From Phlegmacium glaucopus (lineage: Eukaryota > Basidiomycota > Agaricomycetes > Agaricales > Cortinariaceae), in the NCBI GenBank assembly GCA_015039465.1, contig MU129998.1, positions 19,100-83,099 on the forward strand: a stretch of DNA of 64,000 bases, written 5' to 3'. The position numbers were made by a program, and so were the translations under genes. This document shows, piece after piece, positions 56,378-64,000 of the stretch. Within the stretch, counting starts at the first letter, position 1. Each line of letters opens with the position of its first letter. Below the pieces are notes generated by a model, which was not told the origin of the DNA, did no database searches, and saw only the letters and a list, made by a program, of their open reading frames with translations.

Positions 56378-58120
56378 CTACATGGTATAGCGAGTGAAAG
56401 TCTCCATGACGGGGGTACCTTGAATGTAGGGAGCGATGATAACTGCATGTTGCCGTAAGTAAAGGACAAATGACTCGCTAGACCAGCGACCGATGGACTT
56501 AACAACGTCAAAAGGTATCCCACGTAGGAGATATTCTAACGTCGCGCCAATGCGAATACCATGGCCTTTTAGAGACGGGATGCCTAACTCGGCCGCTGCT
56601 AAGTTGATCCGTCTTAAGAACTCAGTGCGAGTCAGAGGGCAGACACCTTGAGGGTGTCTCCATGCAAAGAGGGGGTCATGAGCAGAGAGAGTGTTGACCG
56701 TGAAGTGATTTGCGAGAGCAGCTAGAGGATCGGACGGGCCAACTTGTGCAGCCCAATAGACATCTTCACCGGTAGCTGTAGTCTTTGTCCGAGGCAGATG
56801 GAAGACGGAAACTCGAAATCCATGGCGATCCTCATCGTGACGGACGTCAGAAGGTTTGACGTGGAGAGCTGAGTCGAAGGCTTTGAGAGAAGCAACAGTG
56901 AACTCACCGAGGCGTGCAGCCGAATAGAATGTGGTTGTGAGGCAAGCATACACCGCGGCGTCTAGGGGCATGGATAAATCGAGCCTCCCAGCAATAGAGA
57001 CGATAACGGGGAGGGTCAAGGGAAGGCGCTTTGGCCTTTTGGAGGCTGGGGGGGCAAGTATAGTCGCTCCGTCGAGAGCTGCCTTCATCTCAGCAGAGTT
57101 CATCCTCCACGGAGCACCATGTAGAACATGCCATGCCCGTACTGCATAAAAATAGTTGGCAAGGGTTTTACCGGAGTAAGAACCTGCACAACTCGATATA
57201 AAAGTCAGCATGAGCAAAGGATCAGCAGGACAGCATTGGGGCTCAGCGATGTTTCTCTGGTCACAAAACACGTGAAAGACGAGTAAACCGGCTCCATATG
57301 TCTCGCGAGTAGTAGGCTGCCAGGACGTATTGATAACGGTGATGACGCGGTCGAGATCTGCATCAGTTATCTCAAGATTGAGGCCATCCACATGGAGGTC
57401 AGACCTTGAGAAAATGGGCGTCCAGAGTCTTAAACGATCCCGAGCTGGACAGTGAGGACGAAGCTCTGAAATTAAGGGGATAAGGTCATTCTGATATTTG
57501 TGAGGCCTGACCGATGAAGTCAAAGGGCTATCAAGCGGCGTCGAGAAACGTGAAGAGAGATGAGCAGGGAGGGTGGTATTAACTGTAATAGCTGTTGTGG
57601 TCATAGGACGAGGCAGTGGGGTGTTCGTCGGAATGACGGCTTGAGATAGCGTCAGCAATGCGCTTTGCGAGAGGTGGGGGATATCGACCTTCCCTGAAGA
57701 GCCTGAGCTCAGTAGGGGTGTATGGACACGTGGCATCAACAATGAACCTGTCGAGATCAGGTGAGAACTGGATCTCTGGTAACAGGAGGTCGACTGGGGG
57801 GTAGATTCCCCTCGAAGGGCCATCGGCCGGGTTGGATTCACTGGGAACATATGCTGAATAGATGGAGATGGCGCCACTGAAGTCCTCAAGAAAGGAGTGT
57901 ATCCTCCGGAATACACCGTTAATGGTTCTGCTCCTACTCCTGTGGTTCTTCCATCCCTCGACGACTCCGATGTTGTCGCTGTGGACCTTAAAGTGTCCGC
58001 TAGAACCAATAAGCCGTGGGATGGTCCTGACGAGTAGCTCAAACCCAACGGCCTCGGCCCAGCCGATGTCTCTGCTGCCGTCGAGTCTGCCAGCCGGGAA
58101 TGAGATGCCACGCTCGCCAC
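56378..58120 (-). CDS. Tyrosine recombinase of DIRS-like element 2, 3' end altered by element B
   Basis: A long open frame whose first 180 codons overlap the RNase H frame; the recombinase itself probably starts at an internal Met (MTTTAITVNTTLPAHL). It shows WQPTTRETYGAGLLVFHVFC (core-binding), FYSAARLGEFTVASL (catalytic Arg), LPRTKTTATGEDVYWA, LKGHGIRIGATLEYLL (His-x-x-Arg) and IGRWSSESFVLYLRQHA (Trp and Tyr). All catalytic residues are present. The C-terminus now ends RYTM because element B supplies a TAG; without it the frame would continue PPPR to a stop at 54317. Confidence 0.8.
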   Translation of the reverse strand: MASVASHSRLADSTAAETSAGPRPLGLSYSSGPSHGLLVLADTLRSTATTSESSRDGRTTGVGAEPLTVYSGGYTPFLRTSVAPSPSIQHMFPVNPTRPMALRGESTPQSTSCYQRSSSHLISTGSLLMPRVHTPLLSSGSSGKVDIPHLSQSALLTLSQAVIPTNTPLPRPMTTTAITVNTTLPAHLSSRFSTPLDSPLTSSVRPHKYQNDLIPLISELRPHCPARDRLRLWTPIFSRSDLHVDGLNLEITDADLDRVITVINTSWQPTTRETYGAGLLVFHVFCDQRNIAEPQCCPADPLLMLTFISSCAGSYSGKTLANYFYAVRAWHVLHGAPWRMNSAEMKAALDGATILAPPASKRPKRLPLTLPVIVSIAGRLDLSMPLDAAVYACLTTTFYSAARLGEFTVASLKAFDSALHVKPSDVRHDEDRHGFRVSVFHLPRTKTTATGEDVYWAAQVGPSDPLAALANHFTVNTLSAHDPLFAWRHPQGVCPLTRTEFLRRINLAAAELGIPSLKGHGIRIGATLEYLLRGIPFDVVKSIGRWSSESFVLYLRQHAVIIAPYIQGTPVMETFTRYTM

Positions 58121-59793
58121 CTTCCGTCGATGACAATGCCGATACCGACTCCGGAGCTGGCATCTGAGAATGCTTTAGGGTCAACAAGACTGTGAGGGGA
58201 GGGAATAGGTCTGGAGACAGATGGACGGGCGAGTCTAGAGGACCACCACAGCAAGTCGTCGTTGACTCCTTTGATAGGCGAGTAAGCGACAAAGGGACGG
58301 TTATTACATAATCGAAGCATAGCTTCCAGCCCGGTGAGGTAAGCCCGGCCCATTGTAATAACAAGACATGCATGGAGTAGCTTACCATATAACTTCTGTA
58401 CATCATGTAGAACATGGTTTGGTGTGCGAAACCACTCCTCGATGTTGACAATATACTTGACTCTCTTCTCAGCGCTGAGGGACACAGTGAGAGACTGTAG
58501 ATCCCATTGGAGACCAATGTAAGCTGCAGAGAAGGAGAAGGGAACGTCTTTGGAACGTTCCCAGGGAATTCCGAGCTCGTCTGACAAGTGGTCAATGTCA
58601 CAGAAACTATAGGCATACTGTCGATCTTCGTCGGAGCGAGGAGAGCTAACCGATAGGTCACAACAGGGAAACTGACAGTCCTCGACATGTTCGTCGAGCG
58701 TACCGTCTGGGAAAGTGTCTCCACCGTACCAAAGACAACCTCCGTCTTGTTGCTGACCATGTAATGAGAGGTGTGAGTGTCGAGCATCACGCTGACGGTT
58801 GTACTCGTGAAGGTATGTAAGAAGGATGCGAAAGAATGCATGGTCGTCAACCCATTTGACCAAAGGGCCAATCCCCTGGTGTCTGAAGAGGTCCGTTCCA
58901 GCGTCGGCAACAACACCATAAACTCCAGATGAGGGTGAGACTCCAAAACAGGTAGCCAAATCGAGACAGAAAATGTCTTCTCCGATCTGTGCCACTGCCC
59001 CGGGCCATTGAGACGAGTGTAAAGGAATGGTGTGATAGGCTTCTGCAACATTGTGAGTGGCCATTTGAGAGTTTGGAGGAAGCTGATGAATGAGCAAGGC
59101 GACGATTGAGAAGGTACCCCAAGTCGTTGGAAAATCGTTGGAATCGACGAATGAATTAATGGAAGGGTTGGGATATAAGGCGGAGATATTATGAGGGAAG
59201 GAATAATTTTGTAGAATACGAAAGCAATTAGGCCTTCCAGGCTTTGGGATAATGGAAAAGGGGGAAGATTGGAAGGGGCCAACGAGAGCCTCGACTTCCT
59301 CTCGGTTGAGGGGTCCGAGATAGCGCTGTTTGGCGATCTCAAGGTCGACGATCTTATCGAATTGCTCTGCGAGGTCAGATATTGAAGTCTTATTAGGGGG
59401 GGTTTGGGTCTGAGTAATTCTGGGAATATTAAGGGTAAAGCCTGTCCGGAGGCTCTGGGGAAGGTGTGGGTACTTTTTGAGTAAGCCTGCTTTAGACAAA
59501 AGAAACTCCCAGGCATCCGGCTTATAGGGAGTGAGAGCTTGCAATTTTCTGAGCTTGAGGGCACTCCTGAGTGCCGTGAGACGAGGAAGCGCACCCGGAG
59601 CAGAGATGACGGTTGTCGTGACGAGAGCTGGAACAACTGACTGCTCGTTGCCAGTCTGCGCAGACTGGCCGGCCGTCTCGCATTGAAAGGGTCTTGTTGA
59701 TTCGGATTGAGAGAGTGGGGAACGAGTCGTCCCATAACGACGGCGAGCTGCAGTCGACGATCTTGTGTGGGTGACGGCCAAGGCAGACGGCAC
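57579..59793 (-). pseudogene. Reverse transcriptase-RNase H of DIRS-like element 2
   Basis: From 59793 the frame runs to 58039: LRSALKLRKLQALTPYKPDA, AKQRYLGPLNREEVEALVG, PFSIIPKPGRPNCFRILQNY, motif A region THNVAEAYHTIPLHSSQW, CFGVSPSSGVYGVVAD and LVKWVDDHAFFRIL (catalytic box, WVDD). RNase H starts KAFSDASSGVGIGIVIDGRW; after WHLIPGW the rest continues in another frame: DGSRDIGWAEAVGFELL, FKVHSDNIGVVEGWKN and SESNPADGPSRG, to 57579. One missing base near 58085-58100 explains the shift. In motif A an Asn stands where the metal-binding Asp is expected (codon 59050-59052). Confidence 0.8.
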
Positions 59794-59824
59794 AAGCGGA
59801 ATAGACCCTTCCGGGAGTGCTTGG

Positions 59825-61189
59825 TCAGAAATCCGACTTCTTTCCCTGAGTGGGCTTGTCAGGCAGAGGTTGTCTCATGGTAGAAGAGTGACGGGCTGGG
59901 GATACAGAGCGACGGCAAGACTCGCGAGAAACATCATGATTCCCTGATCTTCGTTGTGGAAGAGAGACGGGAGCCATTCCTCGACAGTCAGACTGGTCTG
60001 ATACAGCCGTGTATATACCAACACGAGTAGGAGATAGCAGGCGTGCAGGAGCAACAGATAGGCGTGCGATACGCAACAGATAGGCATGCATGGAGCAGGA
60101 GATGGGCGATGTGTAGCAATAGGGATATGCATGGGGGAAGGAACGGCATGCATGTAGCAAAAGATAGGCGTGCATGTCGCAACAGAGGTTGTATGTGGGG
60201 CAGGGGATGAAGATGAAAGAGACGAAGATAACATGGTCAAAAACAAGGCAAAGGAAACTTTTAGTCTCGTCTTTTACAGAAGGAAGATAGAGGATAGACG
60301 CACAATCTCTCTCGTTATCTTTCAGCCTATGATCATCCCAGTAAACGATCTCGCGAGTCTTACGAATAATTTCTTCATTGATTCGAGAGAGGTTATAAGC
60401 ACCGCGGGGAGAGGAAATAGCGAGGTGCCAGAGCCTCCTTTGTTCGGCTTGGTAGACAATAAGGACCCTTTGATCAAGGGGATCCCTAGATGACCGGAGC
60501 TCGTGAACCTGTAAGTTTCCCCAGAACTTGGCCAACATGGTCACACGGTCTTGTGGCCAGTCGGCTTCCTCCATGGCGACGATCATTCGGGGCGCTGCCT
60601 GACAAAAATCTTCCCATGAGATGTCTTTGTCGTCAATTACTGCCGATGCGGTCTTGGCAGACACTGCAGGAACCCAAGAAGTTACGTTGTTGGGTTGTCG
60701 AAGCATCACCATTGCCTCGTCATCTGTCGTGTTAGAGGTGCGAAAGGCTTCGTCTAGACCAGCGTTAGTATAGTACCAGAGTTCGACGTAAAGTCCTTTT
60801 TCCATCTTTCTAATTGCGTAGTTGGAAGCAATAACTGGAGCTATTGTCGGAACGTCTCTATCAGGGATCGGGATGTACTTCATTTTATTCCTCTTCATTT
60901 CTTCTTTTCGAAGGTTCTCCTCATCATCAATTGAGGCCTGTACCCTTAAGACGTCTGCTTCTGATTGTAACCAACGGCGTTCCGTGAGATCGGCCGCATC
61001 ATCAACGTTTTGTTGTTGCCACCTAACATTATCAGCTTCGTTACCGGCATGCCAGATGTCTTTTAAGAATTGGATGGCCTGGTCTTCGGTGGTATTAGGG
61101 TTGACGAATGGGGCACGGGCTGCAGCATAAACCGGGGAAGCAAAGTCAGGGCATTCTGACAGGGCTGGGTCAAACTGAAGTCTTGGCAT
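59825..61189 (-). CDS. Gag-like protein of DIRS-like element 2
   Basis: Starts MPRLQFDPALSECPDFASPV. A charged helical stretch (EADVLRVQASIDDEENLRKE) suggests a coiled coil; then WEDFCQAAPRMIVAMEEADW, then WGNLQVHELRSSRDPLDQRV. Around residue 320 a minisatellite-coded segment (60040-60190) begins, rich in Cys/His/Tyr by accident, and may be a spliced intron between ILYLPS and the tail SDQSDCRGMAPVSL. The tail is Ser/Arg rich. It packages the element RNA by analogy with other Gags; there is no clear zinc knuckle. The RT frame starts 32 bases downstream. Confidence 0.6.
   Translation of the reverse strand: MPRLQFDPALSECPDFASPVYAAARAPFVNPNTTEDQAIQFLKDIWHAGNEADNVRWQQQNVDDAADLTERRWLQSEADVLRVQASIDDEENLRKEEMKRNKMKYIPIPDRDVPTIAPVIASNYAIRKMEKGLYVELWYYTNAGLDEAFRTSNTTDDEAMVMLRQPNNVTSWVPAVSAKTASAVIDDKDISWEDFCQAAPRMIVAMEEADWPQDRVTMLAKFWGNLQVHELRSSRDPLDQRVLIVYQAEQRRLWHLAISSPRGAYNLSRINEEIIRKTREIVYWDDHRLKDNERDCASILYLPSVKDETKSFLCLVFDHVIFVSFIFIPCPTYNLCCDMHAYLLLHACRSFPHAYPYCYTSPISCSMHAYLLRIARLSVAPARLLSPTRVGIYTAVSDQSDCRGMAPVSLPQRRSGNHDVSRESCRRSVSPARHSSTMRQPLPDKPTQGKKSDF
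60040..60190. repeat. Minisatellite in the Gag gene of DIRS-like element 2
   Basis: Repeated phrases gcaacagataggcgtgc, gcatgcatg(ga/ta)gcaa and similar, with 4-5 diverged units. Like the intron minisatellite of element 1, it sits in a probable intron. Confidence 0.6.
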
Positions 61190-61230
61190 TATTGCGAAGT
61201 ACTTGGCTTATTTTAAAAAATTATGCTTGT

Positions 61231-62640
61231 GTTTTCTTAGAGACGAAAGAAAGAAAGAGGAGCTCGAATGTCGAGCCGGAATAATTAATTTTGAAGTTGT
61301 GGTGGTGGCAACAAGCAAAAGGGAATTGCCACGCCACAACCTCAACCGTCGCGTAGACAAAATTCTACGTTTGCAATCATTCTTTACGCTTACTTAGAAT
61401 AAAAGTAATCCTTGGGTATTTTACCCAATCAGCTAACGTTTACATAAAATTATTTCGGAATTGAGGAAATGAGAATCAACCACGAAAGGACTCTTCCCCA
61501 AGCTGAATGTAGTCCGACGTCGGATTGGACTTTTGGTAAGAATTCTCAAGTTGACTCGGATTAAGGTCGGCATTTACTCGGAATTCACTAGGTGACTAGG
61601 AACCGCTCAGAATGTGTGAGAGAGGTAAAGTATTGACAAAAAGAGAACGGCTTTCCGACGAGCATAACAATAGCGACCCCATCAAGCGATGTAATCCAAG
61701 GTGTCCCAGTCATCAACAAGCTCTGTCATAGCAAGCAACTGGCACGCTTGCCAACACATTTCGAACATTGTGCGTGACAGTCGGCATCGGCATGTATCTA
61801 TTACCACATGGCGCACAGTATTAAAGTAAATGTCGTCTGGTTATTATGTCACCACAGCTCAACTTGTAGGCATCCCTGGGTAGTATCCTTTTGGTTTATG
61901 GAATCTACAAGACATCTACTTTCATACACGACGAAGTGACTTCTCTATCGCGCGATATTCCCGGACCCCGAGCCCTAGTTTTCTATATGGAAATTTCAAA
62001 GAACTCTCCGCATCGGTGAGTCCATAAGCTCATACCGTCCGTAGTGATTATTGCTTGAACAGTGAAGGACACCTTCCGAATAGAATAATTCCGTCCTGCA
62101 GGAAGATTGGCTCAATAAATACGGAACAACAATCCAATTCAAAGGAATACTCGGAGTGCGTTGATCATCATCGACAAGTGCCAGATTGAACCAAGTGACT
62201 GACAACTCATTTCGTTTCCAAAGCCATCTTACCTTCTGACTAGCGATCTCAAAGCAATCAACCACATACTCTTCAATAATTATGACTATCCGAAACTCGA
62301 TGACCTCAATTACAACAATCATCAACTCTTTGGAAATGGTGCGTTTCCCGGTACATCAGCAAAAGTCCATCCGTATGGCATGGTCTGGCATGTCTGGCAT
62401 GTCTGGTACGTCTGGCAGGTTTAGCTGCCAGCAATCCATTTTTTGTCAGAACTTTTATATAGCCATAACGACATCATAATTTTTGTCCTCTCCCTTTTTT
62501 GTCAGAATCTTGATATAGCCACAACCACATCATAAATCCATAATGTTCCGAATTTGTGTTCTATCAGACAGTCAATTTCATTGCTGCCTGCCAGAACTAG
62601 TACACCCAAGTCTAAGCTACTGGCTCACAACTACATACAA
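61231..62640. other. Between DIRS-like element 2 and the right-edge transposon
   Basis: No gene. A 10-bp tandem repeat (gtctggcatg) lies at about 62380-62420. A direct repeat of about 50 bp follows: ttttgtcagaa...tatagccataacgacatcataa near 62444 and again near 62494 with substitutions. This may be the subterminal region of the transposon to its right. 61500-62300 shows nothing. Confidence 0.4.
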
Positions 62641-64000
62641 TTAAAAAGCAACCTCGTTAGCATGATGGTCAGCATACTTGTTTACAAAGAAAGCCCTAAA
62701 TGCATCTAGAGACCAGTAGTGACAAAAATGGGGGGGAATGAAACTGCTACCATAGACAGGAATCAAGTGAGCACCTCTAAGAATTGTGTCTAAATGTACA
62801 ACGGTTGTCAACCTCTTTCCATGGCAATCCTCTTCTGGTTTTACTACCCACATACCTGTTTGCTCATTGGGGGACCAGCCAACCTTCTTGAACCATTCCA
62901 CAAGAGCGCACAGATATTTCTCCCCCTCATAGCTAAACGAGAAAAATAATTTGATGCGTACCACACTCATACCCCGAAAGCCACGTTCATTTTGCTTCTC
63001 CACAACAAACGCACAGTCACGGCGAGGTCCTGTACTGCGCCAAGAAGGGGTGGACCAAATCCGTTCACGACGCATGCCCCGGATACCTGATGGATCGCTT
63101 GGAGCATAAAAAGAGGCAACGGCGGAGTGGTATACTGATATGGGAGATATGCCTTCCAGGAGGTCGTCATCAGAGTCAGAGTCAACATCTCCAAGTTCAC
63201 TTTCACGGAGTTGGTCATCGAGGAAGGCATGGAGGAGGCTGGAAAGGTTGGTGTCTCAATGTAATTGGCTAATTCATAGACGTCTGATGGGTATTTGTGT
63301 TCTTATTTAATATATTAGTGTATAACACAAGGAACGATAATAACAGCAGGCATACCTCTCATCCATGCCAGCTGGACATCGGCCATGACCTTCTCATCAT
63401 CTATAGGTCCTCCTTCATCGTCATTGGCATCCACGGTAGCTCCAGGCGGTGGCCCTCGATTAGGTGGCAGCATCTCACATGCAATGAAATCTGCTTGTGC
63501 CGCCGCTAGCTTGTCCAAACGTTGGTTGGTGATTAACATTTGACCCAGGGCTTTGAAGCGGCTTGAGCGTCTCCACGGTTTCTTGACAGCTGTGATGTGG
63601 CGAGATTCTGTAATCGATGAGCACAGTCCATTAGGTGCACCAAAATCCTGGATGTTGACACGGTAGTGGACAAGGGAATGCTGGCGTGGTAGCAAGAAGC
63701 CATTCTCACGCACACCCAATGATCGAAACACTTCACGATATGTATGGAAGCGATGTAGGGCATTGTCAAGGGAGTCAAGGGTATTGCGGTCAAAGTCAGA
63801 ACGCCGGGCCAGGTAGCAGAAATCAAGGAATGCGGAGACACATTTGACCACATCTGGATGCACGAGACCATGAATGGCTGGTAAGTACACCTTGTAATTG
63901 CAATATTAGTGAGATTGTAAATCACAAATCCCACAATACATACCTTCATGAGAGCTTTCGAGTCGTCTCCTGTCCACTGCTTGAAGCGACGACCTTGCTT
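62641..64000 (-). CDS. Probable Plavaka-like (CACTA-related) transposon protein, C-terminal part, cut by the window edge
   Basis: Minus-strand pieces in order: FLDFCYLARRSDFDRNTLDS, ALHRFHTYREVFRSLGVREN, LPRQHSLVHYRVNIQDFGAP, NGLCSSITESRHITAVKKPW and LGQMLITNQRLDKLAAAQAD (63315-63890), then after an intron near 63250-63350 AVASFYAPSDPSGIRGMRRE, then FFSFSYEGEKYLCALVEWF, TGMWVVKPEEDCHG, LDTILRGAHLIPVYG and NKYADHHANEVAF to the stop at 62641. These are typical of large basidiomycete transposon proteins of the Plavaka kind; the family name is from memory of the sequence style and is the least certain point. The catalytic part lies beyond the window. Confidence 0.6.

Larger units (their letters stand above)
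54340..56380. mobile_element. hAT-like element B, GGTTCCGGTTC-word type, host of element A
   Basis: The ends are TAGGGC|TACCAAAGTTCGG and its reverse complement (56380), flanked by the 8-bp duplication CATGGTAT (54332-54339 and 56381-56388). The left end is split after six bases by element A. Without element A the length is about 1,567 bp. The arms are ggttccggttc/gaaccggaacc words. The interior has a ttcgtcgttcgtcacc-type repeat (55200-55500) and gttgttgtt microsatellites, with no transposase. Confidence 0.88.
54100..61230 (-). mobile_element. DIRS-like tyrosine-recombinase retroelement 2 (recently damaged)
   Basis: Gag-like, RT, RNase H and tyrosine recombinase in that order on the minus strand. 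It is a different family from element 1 at 30.6-36.9 kb. Long open frames survive, but it has a changed RT residue, an RNase H frameshift and a hAT-like element in the recombinase 3' end. Terminal repeats were not identified; limits are approximate. Confidence 0.78.

Noticed and set aside
58120..59795. 5' part of a 738-codon minus-strand frame over the reverse transcriptase
   Set aside because: It is a shadow; the RT motifs are in the frame starting at 59793. Only its C-terminal part (RNase H) is real.
1..64000. tRNA, rRNA, CRISPR, riboswitch or bacterial operon signals
   Set aside because: Read for T-loop phrases, regularly spaced repeats and Shine-Dalgarno patterns; none was convincing and the gene structure is eukaryotic.

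Overview
This is nuclear DNA of a basidiomycete, probably an agaricomycete. The genes are split by many 49-65 nt GT-AG introns. EXO70, SEC31 and a Dicer-pathway-type RNA-dependent RNA polymerase are present. The repeats are also typical: FunK1 kinase debris, tyrosine-recombinase retroelements, hAT-like non-autonomous elements and a probable Plavaka-like transposon. I cannot name the species. No tRNA, rRNA, CRISPR array or bacterial signal was seen.

Layout. 1-17024 is a conserved gene block: a partial gene at the left edge, a short multi-exon unknown gene (2622-3552, minus), EXO70 (6283-8634, minus), a low-complexity conserved-looking protein (8907-10304, minus), a small P-loop NTPase (10352-10988, minus) and, divergent from it, a 15-exon gene (11129-17024, plus). 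This last gene joins an RdRP with an SF1 UPF1-type helicase in one reading frame of 5,100 nt (1,699 aa). 17200-23995 is a palindromic cassette with two almost identical small secreted cysteine-rich protein genes (SSP1 and SSP2) as divergent arms. A diverged collinear copy of the cassette (SSP3, SSP4) lies at 43480-48550. Between the copies, 24-43.5 kb is a transposon graveyard: a FunK1 kinase pseudogene split by a solo LTR and a hAT-like element, five LTR families as solo LTRs with readable target-site duplications, and a DIRS-like retroelement split by one LTR. SEC31 (48703-53553, plus) resumes the conserved genes. 54.1-61.2 kb is a second DIRS-like element, damaged by a nested pair of hAT-like insertions. 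The right edge holds part of a probable Plavaka/CACTA-type transposon gene.

How parts relate. EXO70 (exocyst) and SEC31 (COPII) are housekeeping secretion genes and not evidently linked to the SSPs. The RdRP-helicase protein would serve small-RNA silencing; in other fungi these two activities come from separate partner proteins. The SSP cassette copies appear to have expanded between the RdRP gene and SEC31, and the repeats accumulated between them. Insertion order can be worked out from target-site duplications at several places. In the clearest case, subtracting two nested insertions from an LTR gives exactly the length of its sister LTR (327 bp).
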